A DNA stretch of 9,005 nt from the NCBI GenBank assembly GCA_934647145.1, contig CAKUFB010000094.1, positions 1 to 9,005 of the forward strand, given 5' to 3'. A program made the translations under genes and the position numbers. Below the pieces are notes generated by a model. That model worked only from the letters and a program-made list of their open reading frames with translations, was not told the DNA's origin and did no database searches. Of the stretch, positions 1 through 6,206 are shown one piece after another. Origin of the DNA: an uncultured Clostridia bacterium. GTDB taxonomy: Bacteria > Bacillota > Clostridia > Christensenellales > Aristaeellaceae. Positions within the stretch are counted from its first letter, which is position 1. Each line of letters begins with the position of its first letter.

Positions 1-222
1 GGGGTGCGGGGAGGGGCGAAGCCCCGCCCCGCCCCGCGCGGCAGCGCCGCGCAGGGCAGGCGAGCGGAGCGAGCCTGTGCGGGGAGGGGTGCGGGGAGGG
101 GCGAAGCCCCGCCCCGCCCCGCGCGGCAGCGCCGCGCAGGGCAGGCGAGCGGAGCGAGCCTGCGGGGGGAGGGGTGCGGGGAGGGGCGAAGCCCTGCCCC
201 GCCCGCGCGGCAGCGCCGCGCG
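1..222. repeat. GC-rich tandem array, 85-bp unit, about 2.6 copies
   Basis: Copies begin at 1, 86 and 171, giving an exact 85-bp period. Copies 1 and 2 differ at only two bases near their ends. Copy 3 carries a C-to-T change and a one-base deletion, and stops matching at about 222. Each unit contains two strong hairpins. In copy 1 a GCGGGG-A-GGGGC arm (6-17) pairs with 21-32 across a GAA loop, and GCGCGGC (36-42) pairs perfectly with GCCGCGC (46-52) across AGC. A looser CAGGC...GCCTG pair follows. The array starts at the window edge, so its true length is unknown. Translation of the repeat gives only low-complexity Arg/Gly/Pro/Ala, and 85 is not a multiple of three, so it is not coding. It could be an intergenic dispersed repeat or a structured transcript; no function is claimed. 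Confidence 0.9.
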
Positions 223-248
223 GGGACTGCCTTGCGGCTTTCCGGATA

Positions 249-288
249 CGCGAAATCCCCTCGGGCAGAGCGCCTGAGGGGATTTGCG
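249..288 (-). terminator. Terminator-like hairpin downstream of htpG
   Basis: The arm at 253-266 (AAATCCCCTCGGGC) pairs with 272-285 (GCCTGAGGGGATTT) across a 5-nt loop, with one G-T wobble. A further 3 bp (249-251 with 286-288) can pair after a bulged G. It lies 8 nt beyond the htpG stop codon, where an intrinsic terminator is expected. Read on the minus strand, only three U residues close the stem and no long U-tract follows, so termination is inferred from position and stem strength. Confidence 0.65.
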
Positions 289-296
289 ATGAGGTT

Positions 297-2162
297 TTAC
301 TTCTGAGCCAGCTCGGTGAGCAGCTTGTTGCTGCGCGCCAGGAAGGCGACCATGCGCTCGGGCGAGAGCGTCTGGCGGGACATCTCGGCCAGGTCGGCGA
401 CCTGCTCGCACACGTCCCTGGTCAGCTCGGCCTCCGCGTCGGCGGTTTCGAGGTACCTGATCAGCGGATGCGCGGCGTTGAGCACCAGCGTGCGCTTTTC
501 GGGCAGGTTGTAGCTGCCGCCCCAGGCCCTGGACATCTCGGTGAAGCGGCGGCTCTGCTCCTCGACGGTGATCATCGCGGGCATCTCACTGGACTTGAAC
601 TGCTCCATCTGCACGCTCAGCTGCTCGTCGGAGAGCGCCTTGCGGAAGAGCGCTTCGAGCGCGGCGCGCGTTTCCTCGTTCTTTTCCGCGCCGTCCTCAG
701 TCAGACCCTCCATGCTCGCGTCTACGCGGCGGAAGGTGACCTCGTTCTTGCCGGAGTACTCCATGAAGCTGATGAAGTTGTTGTCGATCATCGTGTCCAG
801 CAGCACGACCGGCTTGCCGCTGTCGGTGTACAGCTTGATCATCTGTGCCTGGCGCTGCGGGTCGCTGGCGTAGAAGACGATCTTCTTGTCGCCGTCGAAG
901 GCCCTGTCGCCGTATTCCTTCAGGGTCAGGTATTCGCCGTCGGTCGTCTTGAACAGGATGACGTCCTTGACGCGGTCATAGAACTTCTCGTCGCGGATGC
1001 AGCCGTACTTGACGAAGGGATGGATGTCGTCCCAGTAGCGCTGGTAGTCCTCCCGATGGGTGTTGAACTCGGTGGTCAGGCGGTCGGCGACCTTGCGGGT
1101 GATGTAGCCGGACAGCTTCTTGACGTAGCCGTCGTTCTGCAGGAAGGAACGGGATACGTTCAGCGGCAGGTCGGGGCAGTCCACCACGCCCTTGAGCAGC
1201 AGCAGGAACTCGGGGATGATTTCCTTGATGTTGTCGGCCACGAACACCTGGTTGCTGTACAGCTTGACCTGGCCCTCGGAGGCGGAGAACTCGTTCCTGA
1301 TCTTCGGGAAGTACAGGATGCCCTTCAGGTTGAACGGATACTCGGCGTTGAGGTGGATCCAGAACAGCGGCTCCTCGAGGTCGTGGAACACCTTGTGATA
1401 GAACGCGCGGTATTCCTCCTCGGTACACTCGCTCGGCTTTTTGAGCCACAGGGGAGAGGTGTCGTTGACCTGCTGCGGCTCCTTTTCCAGCTTGTCCTCG
1501 GCGGTTTCGTCCTTCTTTTCCTCGCCCTCCGCCGGCTCCGGCTTGACCTCGCGCACGAAGATGGGCGTGGGCATGAACGCGCAATACTTTTCCAGCACGC
1601 CGGTGAGCGTGTACAGATCGAGGAATTCCTGATCCTCGTCGTTCAGGTACATGGTGATGGTGGTGCCGCGGGAAGCGCGCGTGCCGGCCGACATTTCGTA
1701 CTCCATGCCGTCCTCGCTGGTCCACAGGGCAGCCTGAGCGCCCTCCTGCCAGGACAGCGTGTCCACCGTGACCTTCTTCGAGACCATGAACGCGCTGTAG
1801 AAGCCCAGGCCGAAGTGGCCGATGATGCCGCCCTTGTCGCCTTCCTCGGGCTTGTACTGCTTCAGGAATTCCTCCGCGCCGGAGAACGCTACCTGCGCGA
1901 TGTATTTTTTGACCTCCTCGGCGGTCATGCCGACGCCGTTGTCGGACACGGTGAGCGTGCCGGCCTGCCTGTCGGCGATCACGTCCACGCGGTAGGTATC
2001 ATCCGGAGCCTTACCCGCCTGGACGAGCAGCTTGTACTTGGAGATGGCGTCGCAGGCGTTTGAGACGATCTCGCGGACGAAAATATCCTTGTCAGAATAC
2101 AGCCACTTCTTGATGACCGGCATGATATTCTGGGCGTTAATTGAAATAGTGCCTTTTTCCAT
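297..2162 (-). CDS. htpG: Molecular chaperone HtpG (bacterial Hsp90)
   Basis: ATP-dependent cytosolic chaperone that works as a homodimer, remodelling client proteins with the DnaK system. The product is 621 aa, normal for HtpG. The N-terminal GHKL ATPase signature is clear: REIVSNACDA (30-39, catalytic Glu31, Mg-binding Asn35), SDNGVGM (73-79) and GHFGLGFYSAFMV (115-127). The middle-domain motif PLNVSRSFLQ (333-342) carries the catalytic Arg338. The C-terminal dimerisation domain is complete. Residues about 206-232 form a Glu/Lys-rich charged linker. The start is set at ATG 2162, because AGGAGG (plus-strand CCTCCT, 2171-2176) sits 8 nt upstream. An in-frame TTG at 2168 is only 2 nt from that site and is unlikely. 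The gene stands alone, with its own promoter and a CIRCE-like operator upstream, so HrcA-type heat-shock control is likely. Confidence 0.98.
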   Translation of the reverse strand: MEKGTISINAQNIMPVIKKWLYSDKDIFVREIVSNACDAISKYKLLVQAGKAPDDTYRVDVIADRQAGTLTVSDNGVGMTAEEVKKYIAQVAFSGAEEFLKQYKPEEGDKGGIIGHFGLGFYSAFMVSKKVTVDTLSWQEGAQAALWTSEDGMEYEMSAGTRASRGTTITMYLNDEDQEFLDLYTLTGVLEKYCAFMPTPIFVREVKPEPAEGEEKKDETAEDKLEKEPQQVNDTSPLWLKKPSECTEEEYRAFYHKVFHDLEEPLFWIHLNAEYPFNLKGILYFPKIRNEFSASEGQVKLYSNQVFVADNIKEIIPEFLLLLKGVVDCPDLPLNVSRSFLQNDGYVKKLSGYITRKVADRLTTEFNTHREDYQRYWDDIHPFVKYGCIRDEKFYDRVKDVILFKTTDGEYLTLKEYGDRAFDGDKKIVFYASDPQRQAQMIKLYTDSGKPVVLLDTMIDNNFISFMEYSGKNEVTFRRVDASMEGLTEDGAEKNEETRAALEALFRKALSDEQLSVQMEQFKSSEMPAMITVEEQSRRFTEMSRAWGGSYNLPEKRTLVLNAAHPLIRYLETADAEAELTRDVCEQVADLAEMSRQTLSPERMVAFLARSNKLLTELAQK

Positions 2163-2195
2163 GATCAAAACCTCCTGATCTTGAAACTATTTCAT

Positions 2196-2224
2196 ATTGT
2201 AGCCCGCCGGGCGGCGTTTGTCAA
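2196..2224 (-). promoter_or_regulatory. Sigma-A promoter of htpG
   Basis: On the minus strand TTGACA (2224-2219) is followed by a 17-nt spacer and TACAAT (2201-2196). The -35 is a full match to consensus and the -10 has one mismatch. Transcription would start near 2189, giving a leader of roughly 27 nt that contains the AGGAGG ribosome binding site. The spacer is GC-rich and includes a small CCGCC-C-GGCGG palindrome. Confidence 0.85.
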
Positions 2225-2231
2225 GTACTTT

Positions 2232-2258
2232 TTGGCACTCAACACGCGAGAGTGCTAA
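2232..2258. promoter_or_regulatory. CIRCE operator (HrcA binding site) upstream of htpG
   Basis: TTGGCACTC (2232-2240), nine bases, then GAGTGCTAA (2250-2258). This matches the CIRCE consensus TTAGCACTC-N9-GAGTGCTAA with a single change in the left arm. CIRCE is the operator of the heat-shock repressor HrcA, best known upstream of the groESL and hrcA-grpE-dnaK operons in Gram-positive bacteria. Here it lies between the araC-type gene (stop at 2263) and htpG, 7 bp upstream of the htpG -35 box. This is further upstream than the usual position within or downstream of the promoter. Confidence 0.88.
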
Positions 2259-2262
2259 TAAT

Positions 2263-3081
2263 TCATTCTTTCGCCGCATTGCTTCGCACGTCCTCGGCGC
2301 GATGGGCGGCGGCGTAGGAGCTGGGGGTCTGACCGGTGAGCAGGTGAAAGGTCTTGGAGAAGTGATAGACGCTGGAGAAGCCGGCCTGCCGCGCGACCTC
2401 TTCCATGGAGCTGTACTCGACGGACAGCAGCGACCTGGCCCGGCTCACGCGCACCGAGCGCAGGTACTGCACCGGCGAGACGTGGTACACCGCGCGGAAC
2501 AGCCGCCGAAAGTACGCGTCGGACACGCCGGAGAGTGCGGCGAGCTGCTCCACGCGCAGGCTGGGGTCGTCGTAGTGCGCCTCCAGATAGTCCATGGCCG
2601 GGCGGATCAGGCGAAACTTTTCGGAGGGAATGTAGGCCGAGTTGGTCAGCTCGTCCAGCTTGACCAGCATGCTGTACAGCTCCGCCATCGCCCGGGGCAG
2701 GTAGCTCGGCCGCCGGAACAGCCACAGGTTTTCAAGCCGCGTTAAGTGATGCACCAGCGTGTCGCGATTCTCAATCGGGATGGAGAGGATGTCCGTCCCC
2801 TGCCGGTCAGTATCGAATTCCACAAGGTAGCATTCGCCGAATTCCTCAAAGTTCACCTGATAGGAGCAGCCCTTGGGCAGAAAGACGATGTGCTCCGGGT
2901 CGCTCAGGAACACGCCCTGCTCGTTTCGGTAGGTGGTTCGCCCCTGCATTTTCATGTACAGCGCCGCATACGGTCGATTCTTTTTGCATCCGTGTCCGGA
3001 ATCTGAAGGAGTGGAAAAATTCACGCGGCAGATTTGTTGTATGCCGGTGACAATGATCTCGGAAAAGATGTTCGTGTTCAT
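2263..3081 (-). CDS. AraC-family transcriptional regulator
   Basis: A 272-aa DNA-binding regulator. The N-terminal half (about 30-110) looks like the cupin-type ligand-binding domain of sugar-responsive AraC proteins, including the stretch DPEHIVFLPKGCSYQV (61-76). The C-terminal half (about 160-260) is the double helix-turn-helix domain. The first HTH is around 176-196 (LAALSGVSDAYFRRLFR) and the second around 224-246, with AGFSSVYHFSKTF (233-245), the usual AraC signature. ATG 3081 is chosen because AAGGAG lies about 10 nt upstream; the frame stays open to 3204, but that stretch overlaps the intergenic repeats and reads as non-protein-like. The gene is divergent from the Gfo/Idh operon, the classic arrangement for a regulator of its neighbour. 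It probably activates that operon in response to a sugar or related ligand; the ligand is unknown. No independent terminator is visible before the CIRCE element. Confidence 0.93.
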   Translation of the reverse strand: MNTNIFSEIIVTGIQQICRVNFSTPSDSGHGCKKNRPYAALYMKMQGRTTYRNEQGVFLSDPEHIVFLPKGCSYQVNFEEFGECYLVEFDTDRQGTDILSIPIENRDTLVHHLTRLENLWLFRRPSYLPRAMAELYSMLVKLDELTNSAYIPSEKFRLIRPAMDYLEAHYDDPSLRVEQLAALSGVSDAYFRRLFRAVYHVSPVQYLRSVRVSRARSLLSVEYSSMEEVARQAGFSSVYHFSKTFHLLTGQTPSSYAAAHRAEDVRSNAAKE

Positions 3082-3094
3082 CGGACGGCCGCTC

Positions 3095-3191
3095 CTTTTC
3101 GAATGATTTGTGCTTTTCGATTCACTATTTCTGCGCCGGGGGTGAAATCCCTGCCGGAAGGCTCTGATTTCTGTATCGAAAAGCACAAGTC
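3095..3191. promoter_or_regulatory. Repeated operator-like half-sites between araC-type gene and oxidoreductase operon
   Basis: TTGTGCTTTTCGAT (3108-3121) and ATCGAAAAGCACAA (3175-3188) are a perfect 14-bp inverted repeat. It extends to about 20 bp per arm (3105-3124 and 3172-3191) with two mismatches. The core CTTTTCGA also occurs at 3095-3102, in direct orientation and 18 bp from the copy at 3113-3120. The right arm lies upstream of the candidate operon promoter. The left copies lie in the leader of the araC-type gene, and the outermost overlaps its ribosome binding site. Sites of this kind in a divergent region would fit activation of the operon plus autoregulation. Binding by the AraC protein is inferred. 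Confidence 0.6.
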
Positions 3192-3205
3192 GCTCACTGA
3201 GCACA

Positions 3206-3235
3206 TTTACAATTTCGCCGCAATCCGGCTAAAAT
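3206..3235 (+). promoter_or_regulatory. Candidate sigma-A promoter of the oxidoreductase operon
   Basis: TTTACA (3206-3211), an 18-nt spacer and TAAAAT (3230-3235) resemble -35 and -10 boxes, each with one mismatch from consensus. A transcript starting near 3242 would have a leader of about 36 nt with GGAGG at 3265-3269. The right arm of the inverted repeat (3175-3188) would sit roughly at -54 to -67, a usual place for an activator. The call rests on motif match and position only. Confidence 0.5.
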
Positions 3236-3277
3236 GAAGAGGTAAAATTCACACGGATATTACCGGAGGACAAAGTG

Positions 3278-4300
3278 ATGTTTCAACCGATCAGAATTGC
3301 CCAGCTGGGCATCGGACACAACCACGGCGACGCGACGATGGAAACCCTGCGGCGCTTTCCGGAGTACTTCGAGGTCGTGGGCGTGGCCGAGGACGACCCG
3401 GCCTGGCTCGAAAGGCGGCGCGGCCTGCCGATGTACCGGGGTCTGCCCTTCATGAGCGAGGAGGAGCTGCTCAGCCTTCCCGGCCTGGAGGCGGTGTGCG
3501 TGGAGACCGACGTGCCCCGGATTACCCAGGCGGCCGTTCGGTGCGCCGAGCGCGGGCTGCACGTACACATGGACAAGCCGGGCGGGGAGGACTACGCGGC
3601 CTTCAGGTATCTGGTTGAGACGCTGCGCGGCAAAAACAGGGCCTTCCAGATGGCCTATATGTATCGCTATAATCCCTACATCCGCCGCTGTCTGGACATG
3701 GCGCGCTCGGGCGAGCTGGGCGAAATTTTCGAAATCGACGCGCAGATGTCGAGCAGCCATCCGGCGGTGTACCGGCAGTGGCTCTCGAGGTTTCAGGGCG
3801 GCGACATGTACATTTTCGGCTCGCACCTGATCGACCTGATCGTATACATGCTGGGCGAGCCGGAGACGGTGATTCCGGTCAACAAAAACAGCTTTCCCGA
3901 GGCGGCGAGCTGCGTGGACAATGGCCTGGCGGTGCTGACCTATCCGCGCGCCAGCTGCACCGTGCGCTGCACCTCGATGGAGGCCAACGGCTACTACCGC
4001 CGCCAGCTGGTGGTGTGCGGCACCGGGGGTACGGTCGAGATCAAGCCGCTGGAGCGGCCCACGCGCATGTCGGTGGCGATGACCGAGCCGTTTATCGGCG
4101 GGGAAATCCACACCAACGGCCATCCGGACTCGCGAAGGTTCCTCGAGCTGCCCCCGAACGGCGAGCGCTACGACGCGCAGCTGATCGACTTCGCGCGGAT
4201 TGTCCGCGGCGAGCATGAGAATCCCTTTGACTACGACTATGAACTGACCGTGGAGCGCACGCTGCTGCGCGCCTGCGGCGTTTCGATTGAGGAGGCGTGA
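3278..4300 (+). CDS. Gfo/Idh/MocA family NAD(P)-dependent oxidoreductase
   Basis: A cytosolic dehydrogenase of 340 aa, typical for the family, which oxidises or reduces hydroxyl groups of sugars, inositols and glycosides. The N-terminal Rossmann fold has the dinucleotide loop GIGHNHG (11-17). The EKP-type motif appears as MDKPGG (98-103), with Lys100 the expected catalytic lysine. The second catalytic motif is GGDMYIFGSHLID (174-186), with His183 and Asp186 conserved. The Asp often found four residues before that His is Ile179 here. The start is ATG 3278: GGAGG at 3265-3269 is 8 nt away, a better distance than for the adjoining GTG at 3275. It is the first gene of a three-gene operon; its TGA is 2 nt before the next start, so translation is probably coupled. 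The divergent AraC-type gene is the likely regulator. The substrate cannot be read from sequence. Confidence 0.93.
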   Translation: MFQPIRIAQLGIGHNHGDATMETLRRFPEYFEVVGVAEDDPAWLERRRGLPMYRGLPFMSEEELLSLPGLEAVCVETDVPRITQAAVRCAERGLHVHMDKPGGEDYAAFRYLVETLRGKNRAFQMAYMYRYNPYIRRCLDMARSGELGEIFEIDAQMSSSHPAVYRQWLSRFQGGDMYIFGSHLIDLIVYMLGEPETVIPVNKNSFPEAASCVDNGLAVLTYPRASCTVRCTSMEANGYYRRQLVVCGTGGTVEIKPLERPTRMSVAMTEPFIGGEIHTNGHPDSRRFLELPPNGERYDAQLIDFARIVRGEHENPFDYDYELTVERTLLRACGVSIEEA

Positions 4301-4302
4301 GC

Positions 4303-5055
4303 ATGAATCGTTTTACGGGCAAGGCGGCGTTTGTGACCGGCGCGGGCGGCTATATCGGCGGCACGATCGCCAAAATGCTGGCGAAGGATGGCGCGTGCGT
4401 GGCGGTATGCGACCTGAACGAGGAGACCGCCCTGCGCACGGTGCGCGAGATTGAGGAGGCGGGCGGACGGGCGATTGCCGTCGCCTGCAACGTGACGGAC
4501 TCGGCGAGCGTCGATCGGGCGATGGAGCGGGCGGTTACCGCGTTTGGCCGGATGGACATCCTGGTACACGCGGCCGGCGGCAGCGCCAGAAGCGCCATGA
4601 AGCCGCTGATCGAGCAGACGGACGAGGTGATTCAGTCGGTGCTGGGCGTGAACCTGCTGGGCGGCATCTATGCCAGCCGGGCGGCGGCGCGCGAGATGGT
4701 GCGGCAGGGCGAGGGCGGCCGCATCGTGAACATTTCCTCGGTGGTGGCGCTGGAGGGCCTGCGCGGGTGCGTGGAATACGCGGCGTCGAAGGGCGGCCTG
4801 ATCGCCATGACCCGCTCGCTGTGCAAGGAGCTCGCGCCCTGCGGCATTACCGTGAACACCGTCGCGCCGGGCATCGTGCAGCGCCCGGGCGAGACGAACG
4901 ACGCGGTGCATACCAATTTCCTGGGCATTCGCTGCACGGCGGAGGACGTGGCGCACGTCGTGCTGTTCCTGGCCAGCGACGAGGCGCGCTTTGTGACCGG
5001 TCAGACCTACGCCGTGGATGGCGGACGCAGCCTGGCCATGAAAGGAACGGACTGA
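4303..5055 (+). CDS. Short-chain dehydrogenase/reductase (SDR)
   Basis: A 250-aa NAD(P)(H)-dependent oxidoreductase of classical SDR length. The cofactor-binding stretch is VTGAGGYIGG (11-20). An acidic residue after strand 2 (Asp37 in CDLN) suggests preference for NAD(H). The HAAGG stretch (89-93) replaces the usual NNAG. The catalytic tetrad is present: Asn117, Ser146, Tyr159 and Lys163, in NISSVV and YAASK. The C-terminal VDGG (238-241) is typical. The glycine motif reads TGxxGxxG, the spacing of extended SDRs, instead of the classical TGxxxGxG; a Tyr stands at the position of the third glycine. The start is ATG 4303, 7 nt after GGAGG (4291-4295). The GTG at 4297 is only 1 nt from that site. 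It follows the Gfo/Idh gene by 2 nt and precedes the MDR gene by 1 nt, so it very probably acts in the same pathway, perhaps on the product of its neighbour. Confidence 0.94.
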   Translation: MNRFTGKAAFVTGAGGYIGGTIAKMLAKDGACVAVCDLNEETALRTVREIEEAGGRAIAVACNVTDSASVDRAMERAVTAFGRMDILVHAAGGSARSAMKPLIEQTDEVIQSVLGVNLLGGIYASRAAAREMVRQGEGGRIVNISSVVALEGLRGCVEYAASKGGLIAMTRSLCKELAPCGITVNTVAPGIVQRPGETNDAVHTNFLGIRCTAEDVAHVVLFLASDEARFVTGQTYAVDGGRSLAMKGTD

Positions 5056-5056
5056 T

Positions 5057-6031
5057 ATGAAGGCGATGCTTGTGACGGGCGAAGAGAACCTGGTCTGGAG
5101 TGAGGTGCCCGATCCGGTTCCGGCGGCGGGCGAGGCGCTGGTGGAAATCCACGCCGCGGGCGTAAACCGCGCGGACATTCTGCAGCGCAGGGGAACCTAT
5201 CCCTCGCCGAAGGGCTGTCCGCCCTGGATGGGGCTGGAGGTGGCGGGGGTCGTGACCGCGCTGGGCGAGGGCGTATCCCGCTTCAGGGCGGGCGACCGCG
5301 TGTGCGCGCTGCTGGGCGGGGGCGGCTATGCCGAGAAGGTCTGCGTGCCCGAGGGCATGCTGATGCCCATTCCGAAGGGGCTGTCGTTTGAGACCGCGGC
5401 CGCGCTGCCCGAGGCCTACGCCACCTGCTACCTGAACCTGTTTTACGAGGGCGGACTGCGCCCGGGCGAAACGCTGTTCTTCCCGGCCGGGGCGAGCGGA
5501 CTGGCCAGCGTGGGCATTCCGATGGCGAAGGCGTTCGGCGCGTACGTCATTACCTCGGTGCTCTCCGCCGAGAAAAAGGCGCAGATCGCGCACCTGCGCG
5601 CCGACGTGGTGATCGATTCCTCCCGCGAGGACGCGGCGGAGGTGCTCGCGGCGCAGGCCGGGGAAGGCCATCCGGTCGACGTGGCGGTGGACTGCCTGGG
5701 GGGCGAAACCATCGCCCGCGCGCTGCCGAACGTGAACGAGGGCTGCCGCTGGGTGCTCATCTCCACGCTGGACGGCGTGACCGCGACCATCCCCCTGCGC
5801 GCGCTGCTCACCCGCGGCGTAATGCTCAAGGGCAGCATGCTCAGGAAGCGCTCCGTGCGCGAAAAGACCGAGCTGCTCGCGCATTTGGTGCGCGACGTCT
5901 GGCCCAGGATCGAGTCGGGCGAAATCGTGCCCACCGTCTGCCGCGTCTTCCCCATTGAGGAGGCGCGCAGGGCGCACGAGCTGATCGAGCGCGGCGAAAG
6001 CACCGGGAAGGTCGTACTGAAGGTACGATAA
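5057..6031 (+). CDS. Zinc-independent MDR oxidoreductase, PIG3/quinone-oxidoreductase type
   Basis: A 324-aa member of the medium-chain dehydrogenase/reductase superfamily, a size usual for NADPH:quinone oxidoreductases. The N-terminal GroES-like domain contains NRADILQRRGTYPSP (37-51) and GLEVAGVV (59-66), hallmarks of the PIG3 (TP53I3-like) branch. The Rossmann domain carries PAGASGLASVGIPMAKAFGA (143-162), and C-terminal STGKVVLKV (315-323) is typical. No structural-zinc cysteine cluster or Zn-binding GHE motif is seen, so it should be zinc-free. ATG 5057 is 1 nt after the SDR stop; a weak AAAGGA site lies about 10 nt upstream, and coupling to SDR translation is likely. Family members reduce quinones or enones with NADPH. 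In this operon it more likely acts on an unsaturated or keto sugar-derived intermediate, but that is inference. It ends the tight oxidoreductase block; a 175-nt spacer follows. Confidence 0.92.
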   Translation: MKAMLVTGEENLVWSEVPDPVPAAGEALVEIHAAGVNRADILQRRGTYPSPKGCPPWMGLEVAGVVTALGEGVSRFRAGDRVCALLGGGGYAEKVCVPEGMLMPIPKGLSFETAAALPEAYATCYLNLFYEGGLRPGETLFFPAGASGLASVGIPMAKAFGAYVITSVLSAEKKAQIAHLRADVVIDSSREDAAEVLAAQAGEGHPVDVAVDCLGGETIARALPNVNEGCRWVLISTLDGVTATIPLRALLTRGVMLKGSMLRKRSVREKTELLAHLVRDVWPRIESGEIVPTVCRVFPIEEARRAHELIERGESTGKVVLKVR

Positions 6032-6038
6032 GGGAACG

Positions 6039-6076
6039 TTGGGGAGGCCGCCTTTTTGAAAAAGGCGCCTCCCCAA
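6039..6076. repeat. Near-perfect palindrome in the spacer after the MDR gene
   Basis: The left arm 6039-6057 pairs with the right arm 6059-6076 over 18 bp. The only flaw is one bulged C at about 6049; the realistic loop is TTGAA. The 5' half reads TTGGGGAGG and ends in five T's, and the 3' half mirrors it. The hairpin starts 8 nt after the MDR stop codon. It has no U-tract after the stem on either strand because the T-run lies inside it, so it is not a textbook intrinsic terminator. It may still attenuate transcription, protect the 3' end of the upstream mRNA, or be a dispersed intergenic repeat. Confidence 0.75.
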
Positions 6077-6130
6077 GCCCCACCCGGAAAACAGCTGCAA
6101 GAAAATGCAATATTCCCCAAAGCGGGCGAG

Positions 6131-6151
6131 TTCTTGCCTGAAAGGCAGGAA
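6131..6151. repeat. Small hairpin upstream of the permease genes
   Basis: TTCTTGCCT (6131-6139) pairs with AGGCAGGAA (6143-6151) across a GAA loop, with one G-T wobble. It lies about 55 nt before the first permease start and would fall in the leader or intercistronic RNA. With the larger palindrome at 6039-6076 it makes the 6032-6206 spacer unusually structured. A flanking GGGAACG (6032-6038) and CGTTCCC (6169-6175) could also pair and enclose both hairpins. No function is claimed. Confidence 0.5.
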
Positions 6152-6206
6152 TGTGCGGGGGATGCGACCGTTCCCACGATCGTTTCCATACAATAAGGAG
6201 GTTCTC

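Noticed and set aside
1..222. Possible CRISPR array.
   Set aside because: The whole 85-bp unit repeats, with no variable spacers and no cas genes nearby.
4..306. A plus-strand frame of 100 codons through the tandem array.
   Set aside because: It only translates the repeat; the 85-bp period shifts frame each copy, so no repeated peptide is maintained.
174..2063. A plus-strand open frame of 629 codons antisense to htpG.
   Set aside because: It mirrors a well-conserved Hsp90 gene in GC-rich DNA, where antisense frames stay open because of third-position GC. The product is rich in Leu, Val, Gly, Ala, His and Arg without recognisable motifs, and it starts inside the tandem repeat.
3082..3204. 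A longer N-terminus for the AraC-type protein (start at 3204).
   Set aside because: The extra 41 residues are basic and unlike the family, cover the inverted repeats, and the ATG at 3081 has a proper ribosome binding site.
3260..4216. A minus-strand frame of 318 codons opposite the Gfo/Idh gene.
   Set aside because: Same antisense composition, and no ribosome site; the opposite strand has all Gfo/Idh motifs.
6166..6194. Possible promoter for the permease genes with TACAAT at 6189-6194.
   Set aside because: No acceptable -35 lies 16-18 nt upstream, and a transcript starting about 7 nt downstream of this box would lose the ribosome binding site.
6105..6206. A longer N-terminus for the first permease (start at 6105).
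   Set aside because: The extra 34 residues read through the noncoding hairpin spacer; ATG 6207 has AAGGAG at ideal distance and gives the normal permease N-terminus.
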